Assembly: GCF_003667505.1 (NCBI RefSeq)
Contig: NZ_RCVJ01000169.1
Location: forward strand, 1-46,800
DNA from: Micromonospora sp. BL4
GTDB taxonomy: Bacteria; Actinomycetota; Actinomycetes; Mycobacteriales; Micromonosporaceae
DNA: 46,800 nt
Direction: 5' to 3'
Both the position numbers and the translations under genes were made by a program. The notes beneath the pieces were generated by a model. That model was not told the DNA's origin and made no database searches. It saw only the letters and a program-made list of their open reading frames with translations. The stretch's first letter is position 1. The number at the start of each line of letters is the position of its first letter. This document shows positions 8,179-15,945 of the stretch, one piece after another.

Positions 8179-9477
8179 TCAGGCCTCGGGCTGCGGGGTC
8201 GGGCCGGGGCCCGTGTCGGCGGCGGAACCGCGCCGGCGACGCCGGTGGCGCACGAGGAGGGCGCCGGCGAGCAGTGTCGGCACGGCCAGCGCCAGATAGA
8301 ACCAGAGCGGGGCCGCGAACGGCGACGGCCGGCGCTCCGGCCCACCGAACGCGGCCCGGGTGAGCAGGTCGCCCGGGACCGCCAGGTCGGTCGACCCGGG
8401 CGGCGCGGTCACCAGCACTTCTCGGGTGCCCCCTGGTGACAGCGCGGCGAGGATGGCCTGTCGGTCCCCGTCGTCGCCGTCCACCGCGATCGACTGCTTG
8501 GCCACCGGGTCGCCCCCGCGCCAGCCGACGATCTTCGTGGTCGAGTCGGCGACGGGCAGCGGCTGACCGACGGCTCGGCCGGTGGCGGCGTCCAGGAACT
8601 CGATCTGCCAGGTGCGCTCCGCCACCTGCTCGGGCGTGCAGTGCGGGCCGGCGCAGCCGTCGAAGGCGAGCAGCGCGATCCGCCGGCCGTCCGGGTGCCA
8701 GGCGGCCGGACCGGCCAGCATCCGCCGGTCGCCCAGGTCGACCTCCCACTGCGGGCTGGCGGACGTCGGATCGGTGACCACCAACCGCTGGCGCTCGGCG
8801 AGTTGCGCGGGCACGTCGGGCGGACCGGCCACCGCCACCAGGTCGCCGCCGGGTGACCAGGCCGCCGCGGCGTGCGCGGCGAACGTGCCGGCCTCGACCA
8901 CCTGTTCGGTGCCCCGGTACGGGTCGAGGACGAGCAGATCGTCGGGCTTCTGCGGGTCGTCGAGTTGCTGGTTGTCCGGCCCGTAGCTGATCACCGGGTC
9001 GTCCTTGCTGCGGCTGCTCAGGACCCGCTGCCCGTCCGACGACCAGGCCAGCGGCCGCATGCCCACGGGGATCGTGCGGCGCTGCTGTCCGCTGGTGAGG
9101 TCCAGCAGGTCCCCGGACGGCCGCAGGTAGTGCCGACCGTCCGGGGAGATCAGTCCCTGGTCCTCGGCGACGTGCAGCGGAATCAGCCGGTAACCGCCGT
9201 CGCGGCCGACCAGCACTCCGGTCGACTCCAGATAACGGGTGCGGCTGGTGAAGAAGACCAGCGCGGCCTTTCCGGCTGGGCGATCCCCGACGGTGGCCTG
9301 CCACGCCCACGGGTTGTGCACCCGGGCCGGCACCACGCCGGCCGTGCTGTCGGTGGCCGTGCTGTCGGTGGCCGTGCTGTCGGTGGCCGTGGCGGCCGGC
9401 GTGCTGAGCGCCACCAGCGCCAGCGCGACACCGATCACGGCGCCCTGCCGCAGACGCCTGCCGGTCTTCCGCATCAC
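8179..9477 (-). CDS. Secreted, C-terminally membrane-anchored TolB/WD40-like protein
   Basis: A 432-residue extracytoplasmic protein. The N-terminus is a signal peptide (basic RKTGRRLRQG, hydrophobic stretch, likely cut after ATA near 30). A TATDS repeat and then a long beta-rich region follow, with blades such as LISPDGRHYL, LAWSSDGQRVL and AAWHPDGRRIAL, which resemble TolB/PD40 propeller repeats. Near the C-terminus a single membrane helix (WFYLALAVPTLLAGALLV) is followed by an Arg-rich stop-transfer and a proline-rich cytoplasmic tail. No catalytic residues are recognisable, so it is best seen as a surface scaffold or sensor of unknown ligand. The start may be GTG 9477 or ATG 9474; neither has a strong ribosome-binding site. 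Confidence 0.75.
   Translation of the reverse strand: MMRKTGRRLRQGAVIGVALALVALSTPAATATDSTATDSTATDSTAGVVPARVHNPWAWQATVGDRPAGKAALVFFTSRTRYLESTGVLVGRDGGYRLIPLHVAEDQGLISPDGRHYLRPSGDLLDLTSGQQRRTIPVGMRPLAWSSDGQRVLSSRSKDDPVISYGPDNQQLDDPQKPDDLLVLDPYRGTEQVVEAGTFAAHAAAAWSPGGDLVAVAGPPDVPAQLAERQRLVVTDPTSASPQWEVDLGDRRMLAGPAAWHPDGRRIALLAFDGCAGPHCTPEQVAERTWQIEFLDAATGRAVGQPLPVADSTTKIVGWRGGDPVAKQSIAVDGDDGDRQAILAALSPGGTREVLVTAPPGSTDLAVPGDLLTRAAFGGPERRPSPFAAPLWFYLALAVPTLLAGALLVRHRRRRRGSAADTGPGPTPQPEA
9341..9385. repeat. Three exact 15-bp tandem repeats
   Basis: The unit GCCGTGCTGTCGGTG occurs three times in a row (9341-9355, 9356-9370, 9371-9385). It encodes TATDS-type repeats just after the signal peptide of the minus-strand protein, keeps frame, and is a candidate for slippage. 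Confidence 0.9.
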
Positions 9478-9531
9478 CCCATTAGACGCGACGGCGGCCG
9501 GTCACGATGCCCCGGTCGGTCGCGCCACGGT

Positions 9532-11364
9532 CTACCGGTCCGCCAGCGGGATGCGCCAGATCCAGACGTCGTCGACCCGTTGCGGTTCGCCGAACAGGGC
9601 GGTGGCGGTGCGTCGGACCGCCTCCTCGTCGACGTCGAACTTCGCGCCGTGCACCCGGTCGGGAAGGACGACCGTCTCGATCCGCCAGTGCCGCAGGTCG
9701 GACCGGACCTCCCGCATCGTGCCGTCGGTGACAATCGGCACCAGCCCGGTCCGGCCGGCCTGGTCCATCAGCGCGCTCAGGGTGCGGGGCACCGGCCCGA
9801 TCCTTCCGCGACCGTCCGGGCCGCCCGGACCGAGGAAGAAGCCGCCCGGAATGGCGAACTCGCCCTGCCGGTGCGACAGCGCGTACGCCTGCCAGCGCTG
9901 CCCGTCCGGATAGATGTCCACGGCCAGCGGCACCGACGTGAGCACCCCGTCGGGCGAGACGTACTCCTGCCAGGTGCCGGCCGTGATGAACCGCGGGATG
10001 GGCTCCCGCTCGTGGGTGAGCAGCGGGGAGGGCAACAGCGGCAGCAGAGCCACCGCGAACCCGAGCACCCAGGCCAGCTCCGTTGGGCGGTACCGGGGCG
10101 GGTCGTGCCGCAGCTGGTCGATGGCGTACGCCAACAGCACCCCGATCACCGGCGCGACCACCAGGGCCAGCCGGGCGGGCAGCGCGGCGTTGACCACCGG
10201 CAGTTGCCCGAGCACGTCGAACGGCATCGGCAGGTCGGTGCGGCGCCCGTCGACCTTCGCCACCGGCCCGAAGGAGAGCACGGTGAAGATCAGCGCGGTG
10301 ACGCCGAGCGCCCAGAGGGTGGCCCGGCGGGTGGCATCGGCGCGTCGCCAGAGCGCGACGAAGCAGATCACGGTGAGCACCAGCAGGGGGATGCCGAAGA
10401 ACGAGTTCTCCTCGGTCGGGTTCGGCGCCAGCGAGGTGCCCAGCCCGGCCTCGCCGGCCAGCGAGCGGCGGGGGAACGCGGCGAACGCGGCGATGTCCTC
10501 GGAGTGGATCACCGGGTCGAAGCCGGTGCCGTGGAACCGCTGGGGGCCGGCGAAGTGCAGCCACAACGGGTACGACAACAGCACACCGGCCACCACCGCG
10601 GTCACCCCGAGCCCGCGCAGGAAGCTGGGCAGCGCGGCGCGGGCCTCGGCCCGGTGGACCGGGTGCAGCGCCCAGACGGCGACGAACACGCCGAGCGCGA
10701 GCGCGGTGAAGAACAGGCCCTCGGCGGCGATCGAGAAGGCCACCGCGACCAGGATGCCGAGGATCACCCCGTCCCGGAGCCAGTGCCCGGGCCGGCGCAG
10801 CGCGAACAGCCGCCACACCAGCAGTGGCACCAGCCAGCCGGCGGTCCAGTTCAGGTGGGCGTTGGCGTGCGAGACCATGCCGGGGGAGTAGGCGATGAAC
10901 AGGCCGCCGATCCCGGCGGCCAGCCGGCTGCGGACCAGGTGCCGGGAGAGCAGCCAGTACCAGGCCAACGCGGTGGCGAACAGGTTGAGGGTGAGGATCA
11001 CCAGGAAGGTCGCCGGCGGCCCGATCAGGTACGTGAGCGGTGCGAAGACGACCGCGTACACCGTGATCGAGGTGTTGACCGCGAGGTTGACCCCGTCCGG
11101 GACGTTGATCAGGTACGTGAAGAACGGGTTCTCCCCGTGGGTGACCGCGTGCCCGCCGAAGGCGAGCAGCCACTCGAAGAGCGCCTGGTCGCTGGAGTTG
11201 ACGGTGATGGTGCGCACGTTCGGGTCCCGCCACAGCCCACTGGTCACCCAGACGGCGAGCGCGAGCGCCACCAGCACGACGATCAGGTCGGCCCGGCGGT
11301 CCCGGGCGGCGCGAGGCGGTGACGCGGGTGCGGGCCCGGTGGCCAGCGACGGGGAGAACGGCAC
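9532..11364 (-). CDS. Multi-pass membrane protein, GT-C glycosyltransferase-like
   Basis: This 610-residue protein has a short proline-rich cytoplasmic start, about eleven predicted membrane segments and a soluble C-terminal domain of about 180 residues. After the first segment the motif VNSSDQALFEW (residues 55-65) places an Asp (D59) where GT-C enzymes keep their catalytic acid. NTSITVYAVVFAPLTYLIGP and HANAHLNWTAGW are the other striking stretches. The likely role is a polyprenyl-phosphate-sugar-dependent glycosyl transfer at the outer membrane face, but no exact family is recognised. It is divergent from the esterase gene downstream. It differs clearly in sequence from the other GT-C protein at 3009-4613. 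Confidence 0.7.
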   Translation of the reverse strand: MPFSPSLATGPAPASPPRAARDRRADLIVVLVALALAVWVTSGLWRDPNVRTITVNSSDQALFEWLLAFGGHAVTHGENPFFTYLINVPDGVNLAVNTSITVYAVVFAPLTYLIGPPATFLVILTLNLFATALAWYWLLSRHLVRSRLAAGIGGLFIAYSPGMVSHANAHLNWTAGWLVPLLVWRLFALRRPGHWLRDGVILGILVAVAFSIAAEGLFFTALALGVFVAVWALHPVHRAEARAALPSFLRGLGVTAVVAGVLLSYPLWLHFAGPQRFHGTGFDPVIHSEDIAAFAAFPRRSLAGEAGLGTSLAPNPTEENSFFGIPLLVLTVICFVALWRRADATRRATLWALGVTALIFTVLSFGPVAKVDGRRTDLPMPFDVLGQLPVVNAALPARLALVVAPVIGVLLAYAIDQLRHDPPRYRPTELAWVLGFAVALLPLLPSPLLTHEREPIPRFITAGTWQEYVSPDGVLTSVPLAVDIYPDGQRWQAYALSHRQGEFAIPGGFFLGPGGPDGRGRIGPVPRTLSALMDQAGRTGLVPIVTDGTMREVRSDLRHWRIETVVLPDRVHGAKFDVDEEAVRRTATALFGEPQRVDDVWIWRIPLADR

Positions 11365-11598
11365 GCAGCGGACGTTACCAACCGGACCTGGACCGGCCGG
11401 TCATACATGCAAGGAGGGGACCGTTGTTGTCGCCTGAGGTAGGGGAGGAGCCCTTCCCGGCGGCTGGACCGTCCGACGTACACAGCGGTGGCCGTGAATG
11501 TGTGACTGTGACCCATGTCATGGCGGCGACACATCGACGTAACGTTCCGGCAATTCGACCATGACCCAGTTCACAGTCCTGCCCGTCAGGAGGCCGCC

Positions 11599-12885
11599 GT
11601 GCGCCGCTCCTCGTCCATCCTCACCCGGCTGATCGGAGCGGTCGCCGGGCTCGTCCTCGCCGTGGCCGGTGCGGTCGCCCTCGCCACGCCCGCCCAGGCG
11701 GCCAGCCTGACCCAGGTCACCGGCTTCGGCTCCAACCCGGGCAACCTCGCCATGTACGCCTACCGGCCGGACAACCTGCCGGCCAACTCCCCGGCCGTGG
11801 TGCTGCTGCACGGCTGCACCCAGAACGCCTCCGGCTACTTCACCAACTCCGGCTGGCGGAAGTACGCCGACCAGTGGCGGTTCGCCCTCATCGTCCCCCA
11901 GCAACCCTCCGGCAACAACGCCAACAGCTGCTTCAACTGGTTCGAGACGGGGGACACGGCGCGGGGCCAGGGCGAGGCGCTGTCGATCAAGCAGATGGTC
12001 GACCACGCGAAGGCGAACTTCGGAGTGGACGGTTCCCGGGTCTTCGTCAGCGGTCTGTCGGCGGGCGGGGCGATGAGCTCGGTCATGCTCGCCACCTACC
12101 CGGACGTCTTCGCCGCCGGGTCGATCATCGCGGGCATCCCGTACCGCTGCGCCACCAGCATGGTCAACGCGTTCAGCTGCATGAACCCGGGCACGGACAA
12201 GAGCCCCGCCGCCTGGGGTGACCTGGTCCGTGGCGCATACCCCGGCTACAGCGGCCGGCGTCCCCGGGTGGCCATCTGGCACGGCACCTCGGACACGACG
12301 GTCGCCCCGCTCAACGGCGCGGAGTCCCGCGACCAGTGGACGAACGTGCGGGGCGTCTCGCAGACCCCGACCAGCACCTCGTCGCTGCCCGGCGGCACCA
12401 GCCTGGAGGTGTACGGCAACGACGACGTGCGGCTCTACCGGGTCTCCGGGATGGGTCACGGCACCCCGGTCGACCCGGGCTCCGGCGCCGAGCAGTGTGG
12501 CAGCACCGCCGCGTACTTCCTGGACACCATCTGCTCGACGTACCGCGACGCGGTCTTCTTCGGGCTCGGCGGTGGCGGCACGACCCCGACCCCGACCCCG
12601 ACGGCCACGCCCACCGCCACGCCCACGGCCACGCCGACGGCCACGCCCACGGGTACGGCCACGCCGACCCCGGGTGGCACGACGACGCCGGGCGCGACCA
12701 CGTCGCCGGGTACGGGTGGCGGCGGTGGTGACGGCGGCGGCGGGCTGCCGGTGACCGGTGTGCAGGTCGGCCTGATCGGCGGCATCGGCGGCATGATCCT
12801 GCTCGCGGGCGGGGCGCTGCTGGTGCTCTCCCGCCGGCGCAAGGTTGTCCTGGTGGCCCCGGGCGACGAGAAGTCGACCGACTGA
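11599..12885 (+). CDS. Secreted PHB-depolymerase-family esterase with LPVTG sortase anchor
   Basis: Extracellular alpha/beta hydrolase of the esterase PHB/feruloyl-esterase family (428 residues), acting on polyester or carbohydrate-ester bonds. GTG at 11599 is chosen because AGGAGG (11588-11593) lies 5 bases upstream and a signal peptide follows (cut after AQA near residue 34). The nucleophile is Ser154 in GLSAG, with Asp232 (HGTSDTTV) and His287 (GMGHGTPV) completing the triad. HGCTQNA near 71 is the oxyanion-hole region. A Thr-Pro linker (about 322-360), a Gly-rich stretch, LPVTG at 383-387, a hydrophobic helix and an RRRK tail form a cell-wall sorting signal. Relatives usually end in a carbohydrate- or polymer-binding module and are released, so attachment to the wall is unusual. 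The substrate is not determined. Confidence 0.88.
   Translation: MRRSSSILTRLIGAVAGLVLAVAGAVALATPAQAASLTQVTGFGSNPGNLAMYAYRPDNLPANSPAVVLLHGCTQNASGYFTNSGWRKYADQWRFALIVPQQPSGNNANSCFNWFETGDTARGQGEALSIKQMVDHAKANFGVDGSRVFVSGLSAGGAMSSVMLATYPDVFAAGSIIAGIPYRCATSMVNAFSCMNPGTDKSPAAWGDLVRGAYPGYSGRRPRVAIWHGTSDTTVAPLNGAESRDQWTNVRGVSQTPTSTSSLPGGTSLEVYGNDDVRLYRVSGMGHGTPVDPGSGAEQCGSTAAYFLDTICSTYRDAVFFGLGGGGTTPTPTPTATPTATPTATPTATPTGTATPTPGGTTTPGATTSPGTGGGGGDGGGGLPVTGVQVGLIGGIGGMILLAGGALLVLSRRRKVVLVAPGDEKSTD
12583..12705. repeat. Low-complexity Thr-Pro coding repeat
   Basis: Short degenerate repeats of the type ACSCCSACSGCC encode TPTPTATPTATPT-like sequence, the stalk between the esterase domain and the sorting signal. 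It is a coding repeat, not a CRISPR. Confidence 0.8.
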
Positions 12886-12890
12886 CACAC

Positions 12891-12940
12891 GGCACGACGC
12901 GAGGGCGGGGTGGGCGACCATCCCGCCCTTTCGCGTGCCG
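12891..12940 (+). terminator. Terminator after the esterase gene
   Basis: Stem CGCGAGGGCGGG (12898-12909) pairs with 12922-12935 with a TT bulge, and outer GGCA/TGCC bases extend it. It sits 5 bases after the esterase stop and before menG. Confidence 0.65.
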
Positions 12941-12993
12941 GGCCCGCGGCACCCAGCGACCACCGGTCGGGACGCGGCTGGCAGAGTGGAGGG

Positions 12994-13704
12994 GTGAGCC
13001 GTACCCCGCAGGGCCAGCGCGCCAGCCTGGACAAGCAGCCGCACGAGGTCGCCGCGATGTTCGACGGTGTGGCGGAGCGATACGACCTGACCAACACGGT
13101 GCTCTCCTTCGGCCAGGACCGCTCCTGGCGTCGGTCCACCCGTGCGGCCCTCGGGCTACGGCCCGGCGAGCGGGTGCTGGACGTGGGCGCGGGCACCGGT
13201 GTCTCGACCCGGGAGCTGGCCCAGTCCGGGGCGTACGCGGTCGGCGCGGACCTGTCCCTGGGCATGCTGCACGCCGGCAAGCGGGCCCGGCCCGAGGTGC
13301 CGTTGCTGGCCGGGGACGCGCTGCGGCTGCCGTTCGCCGACGCGAGCTTCGACGCGGTGACCATCTCCTTCGCGCTGCGCAACGTCAACGACACCGACGC
13401 GGTCCTGCGTGAGCTGGCCCGGGTGACCCGGCCCGGCGGACGGCTGGTGGTCTGCGAGTTCAGCACCCCGGTCAACCCGGCCTTCCGGACGGTCTACCTG
13501 TCGTACCTGATGCGGTCCCTGCCGGTCGTGGCCCGCTCGGTGTCCAGCAACCCCGACGCGTACGTCTACCTCGCCGAGTCGATCCGGGCCTGGCCGGACC
13601 AGGCCGCGCTGGCCGGTCGGGTCGCCGCGGCCGGCTGGGGACGGGTGGCGTGGCGCAATCTGACCGGCGGCGTGGTCGCCCTGCACCGGGGAATCCGCGA
13701 GTAG
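12994..13704 (+). CDS. menG: Demethylmenaquinone methyltransferase
   Basis: SAM-dependent methyltransferase of the UbiE/MenG family (236 residues) that performs the C-methylation completing menaquinone. The UbiE signature is present (AAMFDGVAERYDLTN, VLSFGQDRSWRR), along with SAM motif I VLDVGAGTGVSTREL and the FALRNVNDTDAVLRE region. GTG at 12994 is taken as the start since the encoded SRTPQGQRASLDKQPHEVAAMFDG fits actinobacterial homologues. GGAGG lies very close upstream (12988-12992), so the exact start is uncertain. An earlier open start at 12910 lies within the preceding terminator. Its place beside the nuo operon and a polyprenyl synthase supports a menaquinone rather than ubiquinone role. 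Confidence 0.95.
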   Translation: MSRTPQGQRASLDKQPHEVAAMFDGVAERYDLTNTVLSFGQDRSWRRSTRAALGLRPGERVLDVGAGTGVSTRELAQSGAYAVGADLSLGMLHAGKRARPEVPLLAGDALRLPFADASFDAVTISFALRNVNDTDAVLRELARVTRPGGRLVVCEFSTPVNPAFRTVYLSYLMRSLPVVARSVSSNPDAYVYLAESIRAWPDQAALAGRVAAAGWGRVAWRNLTGGVVALHRGIRE

Positions 13705-13789
13705 CCCTGGCGCCCACCGCCGACACCGACAATAGTCAGGTTTCGTGAATATCGGTCTTTAGTCCACTTTGCGCCGTACGCTCGTCCGC

Positions 13790-14014
13790 ATGACCCGAGC
13801 AGAGCGGGCGGACCCGGTGGCCGCCACCGACGACGACGCGGCCGAACTCATCGCGCAGCTGCGCGCGCTGGCGGGCGCCGATCCGGCGGAGGTCCGGCAG
13901 GTCGTCGCCGAGGTGTTGGCCGCGCTGGACCGGGCGGCCGGCGGCGCGCTCCGCGAGCACCTGCCGGAGACCATCCGCGTCGATGCGGGCCTGGACGCGC
14001 CCAGCCCGGCCTGA
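13790..14014 (+). CDS. Small acidic protein of unknown function
   Basis: A 74-residue ORF from ATG 13790 (an upstream TTG at 13769 is open too). The product is acidic and mostly helical (AAELIAQLRALAGADPAEVRQVVAEVLAALDRAA) with no membrane segment, cysteine motif or known domain. Codon use fits the neighbours, and it lies between menG and the reductase in the same direction. The upstream stretch 13731-13770 is the most AT-rich of this area and could hold its promoter. It may be a real small gene conserved in the family; function cannot be assigned. Confidence 0.55.
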   Translation: MTRAERADPVAATDDDAAELIAQLRALAGADPAEVRQVVAEVLAALDRAAGGALREHLPETIRVDAGLDAPSPA

Positions 14015-14081
14015 CACCTGCCTGCTGTGGACGGTCGTTGGCTGTCACATCTGCGAGTTAGGTACCCCTGATCCTGGGCAG

Positions 14082-14099
14082 GTATGACGCCGGTCATAC
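14082..14099. promoter_or_regulatory. Perfect palindrome GTATGAC-N4-GTCATAC
   Basis: Seven-base arms (14082-14088, 14093-14099) around GCCG form a classic dimer operator. It sits 16 bases before the Rex site and 55 bases before the reductase ATG. The binding protein is unknown. Confidence 0.6.
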
Positions 14100-14115
14100 A
14101 CTCGTCCCGTCTGGC

Positions 14116-14133
14116 TTGTGAAGCATTTCACGA
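14116..14133. promoter_or_regulatory. Rex (redox) operator
   Basis: TTGTGAAGCATTTCACGA matches the Rex consensus TTGTGAA-N4-TTCACAA at 13 of 14 defined positions. Rex senses NADH/NAD+ and in Streptomyces represses nuo, cyd and related genes. The site lies 20 bases before the reductase start, where bound Rex would block transcription of the respiratory block. Confidence 0.85.
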
Positions 14134-14153
14134 GCGTGCGGGAGGAGGCGCGG

Positions 14154-15431
14154 ATGACCGCGGTGGAACACGATGCCGACGTCATCGTCGTGGGCGCCGG
14201 TCCCGGTGGATCGGCGACGGCTTACCACCTGGCGCGGCACGGCGTACGGGTGCTGATGCTGGAGAAGACCGAGTTCCCCCGGGAGAAGGTCTGCGGCGAT
14301 GGGCTGACCCCGCGCGCGGTGCGCCAGCTCGTACGTATGGGCGTGGACACCTCGCCCGAGGCCGGCTGGCTGCACAACCGGGGCCTGCGGGTGATCGGCG
14401 GCGGGGTGCGCCTGGAACTGGACTGGCCGGAGCTCGCCAGTTTCCCCAACTACGGTCTGGTGCGTACCCGACTCGACTTCGACGACCTGCTCGCCCAACG
14501 GGCGGTGGCCGCCGGCGCCAAGCTGCGCACCAACGTCAACGTGCTGGGCCCGGTGCTCGACGGCGACGGCCGGGTAACCGGCGTCGAGGCGGAGGTGGGC
14601 CCGGGCAAGGAGCCCGCCACCTTCCACGCTCCGCTGGTCGTGGCGGCGGACGGGGTCTCCGGCCGGTTCCCGCTCGCTCTCGGGCTGGCCAAGCGGGAGG
14701 ACCGGCCGATCGGCGTGGCCGTCCGCCGCTACTACCACTCTCCGGTCAAGCACGACGACAACTACCTGGAGTCCTGGCTGGAGCTACGCAGCAAGGACAG
14801 CGGCGACAACCTGCTGCCCGGGTACGGCTGGATCTTCGGGCTCGGTGACGGGCGGGTCAACGTCGGCCTCGGCGTGCTCAACTCGTCCTCCGCGTTCGGC
14901 AAGACCAACTACCGCCGGCTGCTCACCGACTGGCTGGCGAACACGCCCGCCGACTGGGGGATGACCGACGAGGCCAACGCCGACGGCCCGATCCTCGGCG
15001 CCGCGCTGCCGATGGGCTTCAACCGGGTGCCGCACTACACCCGTGGCGTGATGCTGGTCGGTGACTCCGGCGGCATGGTCAACCCGTTCAACGGGGAGGG
15101 CATCGCCTACGCCATGGAATCCGGCGAGCTGGCCGCGGAGGTCGCGTTGCAGGCCCTCGCGCGACCGGCCGGCCCGGAGCGGGAGCGGGCGCTGATGGCG
15201 TACCCGAACGAGCTGAAGGCCCGGCTCGGTGGCTACTACCGGCTGGGCGGCATCTTCGTGAAGCTGATCGGCCGTCCGGAAATCATGCGGATCGCCACCA
15301 AGCACGGCATGCCGCACCCGACGCTGATGCGCTTCGTCCTCAAGCTGCTGGCCAACCTGACCGACCCCCGTGGCGGGGACGCGATGGACCGGGTCATCAA
15401 CGCGATGACGAAGGCCGCGCCAGCGGTCTAG
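14154..15431 (+). CDS. Geranylgeranyl reductase family FAD oxidoreductase
   Basis: A 425-residue flavoprotein with an N-terminal dinucleotide-binding motif (GAGPGG, 14-19) and the family signatures EKTEFPREKVCGDGLTPRAV and GDSGGMVNPFNGEGIAYAMESG. Members reduce isoprenoid double bonds, such as the beta-unit of the menaquinone tail (MenJ), or act on related polyprenyl chains. Its place between menG and nuoA makes menaquinone side-chain reduction the best inference. ATG 14154 is chosen since GGAGGAGG (14141-14148) is 5 bases upstream. An open GTG at 14118 would translate through the Rex site. It is followed by a strong hairpin, so it is a separate unit from nuoA-N unless there is read-through. 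Confidence 0.88.
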   Translation: MTAVEHDADVIVVGAGPGGSATAYHLARHGVRVLMLEKTEFPREKVCGDGLTPRAVRQLVRMGVDTSPEAGWLHNRGLRVIGGGVRLELDWPELASFPNYGLVRTRLDFDDLLAQRAVAAGAKLRTNVNVLGPVLDGDGRVTGVEAEVGPGKEPATFHAPLVVAADGVSGRFPLALGLAKREDRPIGVAVRRYYHSPVKHDDNYLESWLELRSKDSGDNLLPGYGWIFGLGDGRVNVGLGVLNSSSAFGKTNYRRLLTDWLANTPADWGMTDEANADGPILGAALPMGFNRVPHYTRGVMLVGDSGGMVNPFNGEGIAYAMESGELAAEVALQALARPAGPERERALMAYPNELKARLGGYYRLGGIFVKLIGRPEIMRIATKHGMPHPTLMRFVLKLLANLTDPRGGDAMDRVINAMTKAAPAV

Positions 15432-15436
15432 ACCGA

Positions 15437-15468
15437 CCGCGTCGGGGCTGGTCACAGCCCCGACGCGG
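15437..15468 (+). terminator. Terminator between the reductase and nuoA
   Basis: Perfect 14-base arms (15437-15450 and 15455-15468) with the tetraloop GTCA start 5 bases after the reductase stop. This suggests that nuoA-N has its own promoter in 15469-15565, where a TAGTGT -10-like element is seen at 15512-15517. Confidence 0.85.
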
Positions 15469-15565
15469 ACAAAGATCGACCCCCGCCGGCAGCCACCGCG
15501 AGGGACGTGAATAGTGTGATTTTCGTCAAGCACCGAGGGCAGGGAAGGACGAGCAGGAGAAAACG

Positions 15566-15931
15566 ATGTCGCTCTCGCCTTACGCACCGATCATCGGGCT
15601 GTTTGCCCTCGCCGCGGCGTTCTCGCTGTTCTCCGTCGGCGCCGCCCGCTTCGCTGGTCCCCATCGCTACAACAAGGCCAAACTCGAGGCTTACGAGTGC
15701 GGCATCGAGCCCAGCCCCCAGCCGGTCGGCGGTGGGCGGTTCCCGATCAAGTTCTACCTGACGGCGATGCTCTTCATCGTCTTCGACATCGAGATCATCT
15801 TCCTCTACCCCTGGGCGGTCTCGTTCGACGCTCTGCCGATCTTCGGCTTCGTGGAGATGGTCCTGTTCATCGTCGCGGTCTTCGTCGCGTACGCCTATGT
15901 GTGGCGGCGCGGCGGCCTGGACTGGGACTGA
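15566..15931 (+). CDS. nuoA: NADH-quinone oxidoreductase subunit A
   Basis: Small membrane subunit of complex I (121 residues, three transmembrane helices at about 8-28, 65-87 and 93-113). The conserved YECGIEP loop (KLEAYECGIEPSPQP) and the FDIEIIFLYPWA segment are intact. ATG 15566 has AGGAG upstream. It is the first gene of a 14-gene operon in canonical order, and the 14-base gap to nuoB carries AGGAAGGAA. Confidence 0.97.
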   Translation: MSLSPYAPIIGLFALAAAFSLFSVGAARFAGPHRYNKAKLEAYECGIEPSPQPVGGGRFPIKFYLTAMLFIVFDIEIIFLYPWAVSFDALPIFGFVEMVLFIVAVFVAYAYVWRRGGLDWD

Positions 15932-15945
15932 GGAAGGAACGTCAG

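Noticed and set aside
8872..11322. 816-codon plus-strand open frame
   Set aside because: It lies antisense to two convincing membrane/secreted genes, is full of Arg/Gly/Pro/His/Gln, and has no domain; it is a high-GC shadow.
12583..12705. Regular short repeats that could suggest a CRISPR array
   Set aside because: They are in-frame Thr-Pro codons of the esterase stalk with no repeat-spacer structure.
15515..15528. TGTGA-N6-TCA before nuoA as a Crp or second Rex site
   Set aside because: The right half is poor (3 of 5 for Crp, 3 of 7 for Rex). Not listed as a feature.
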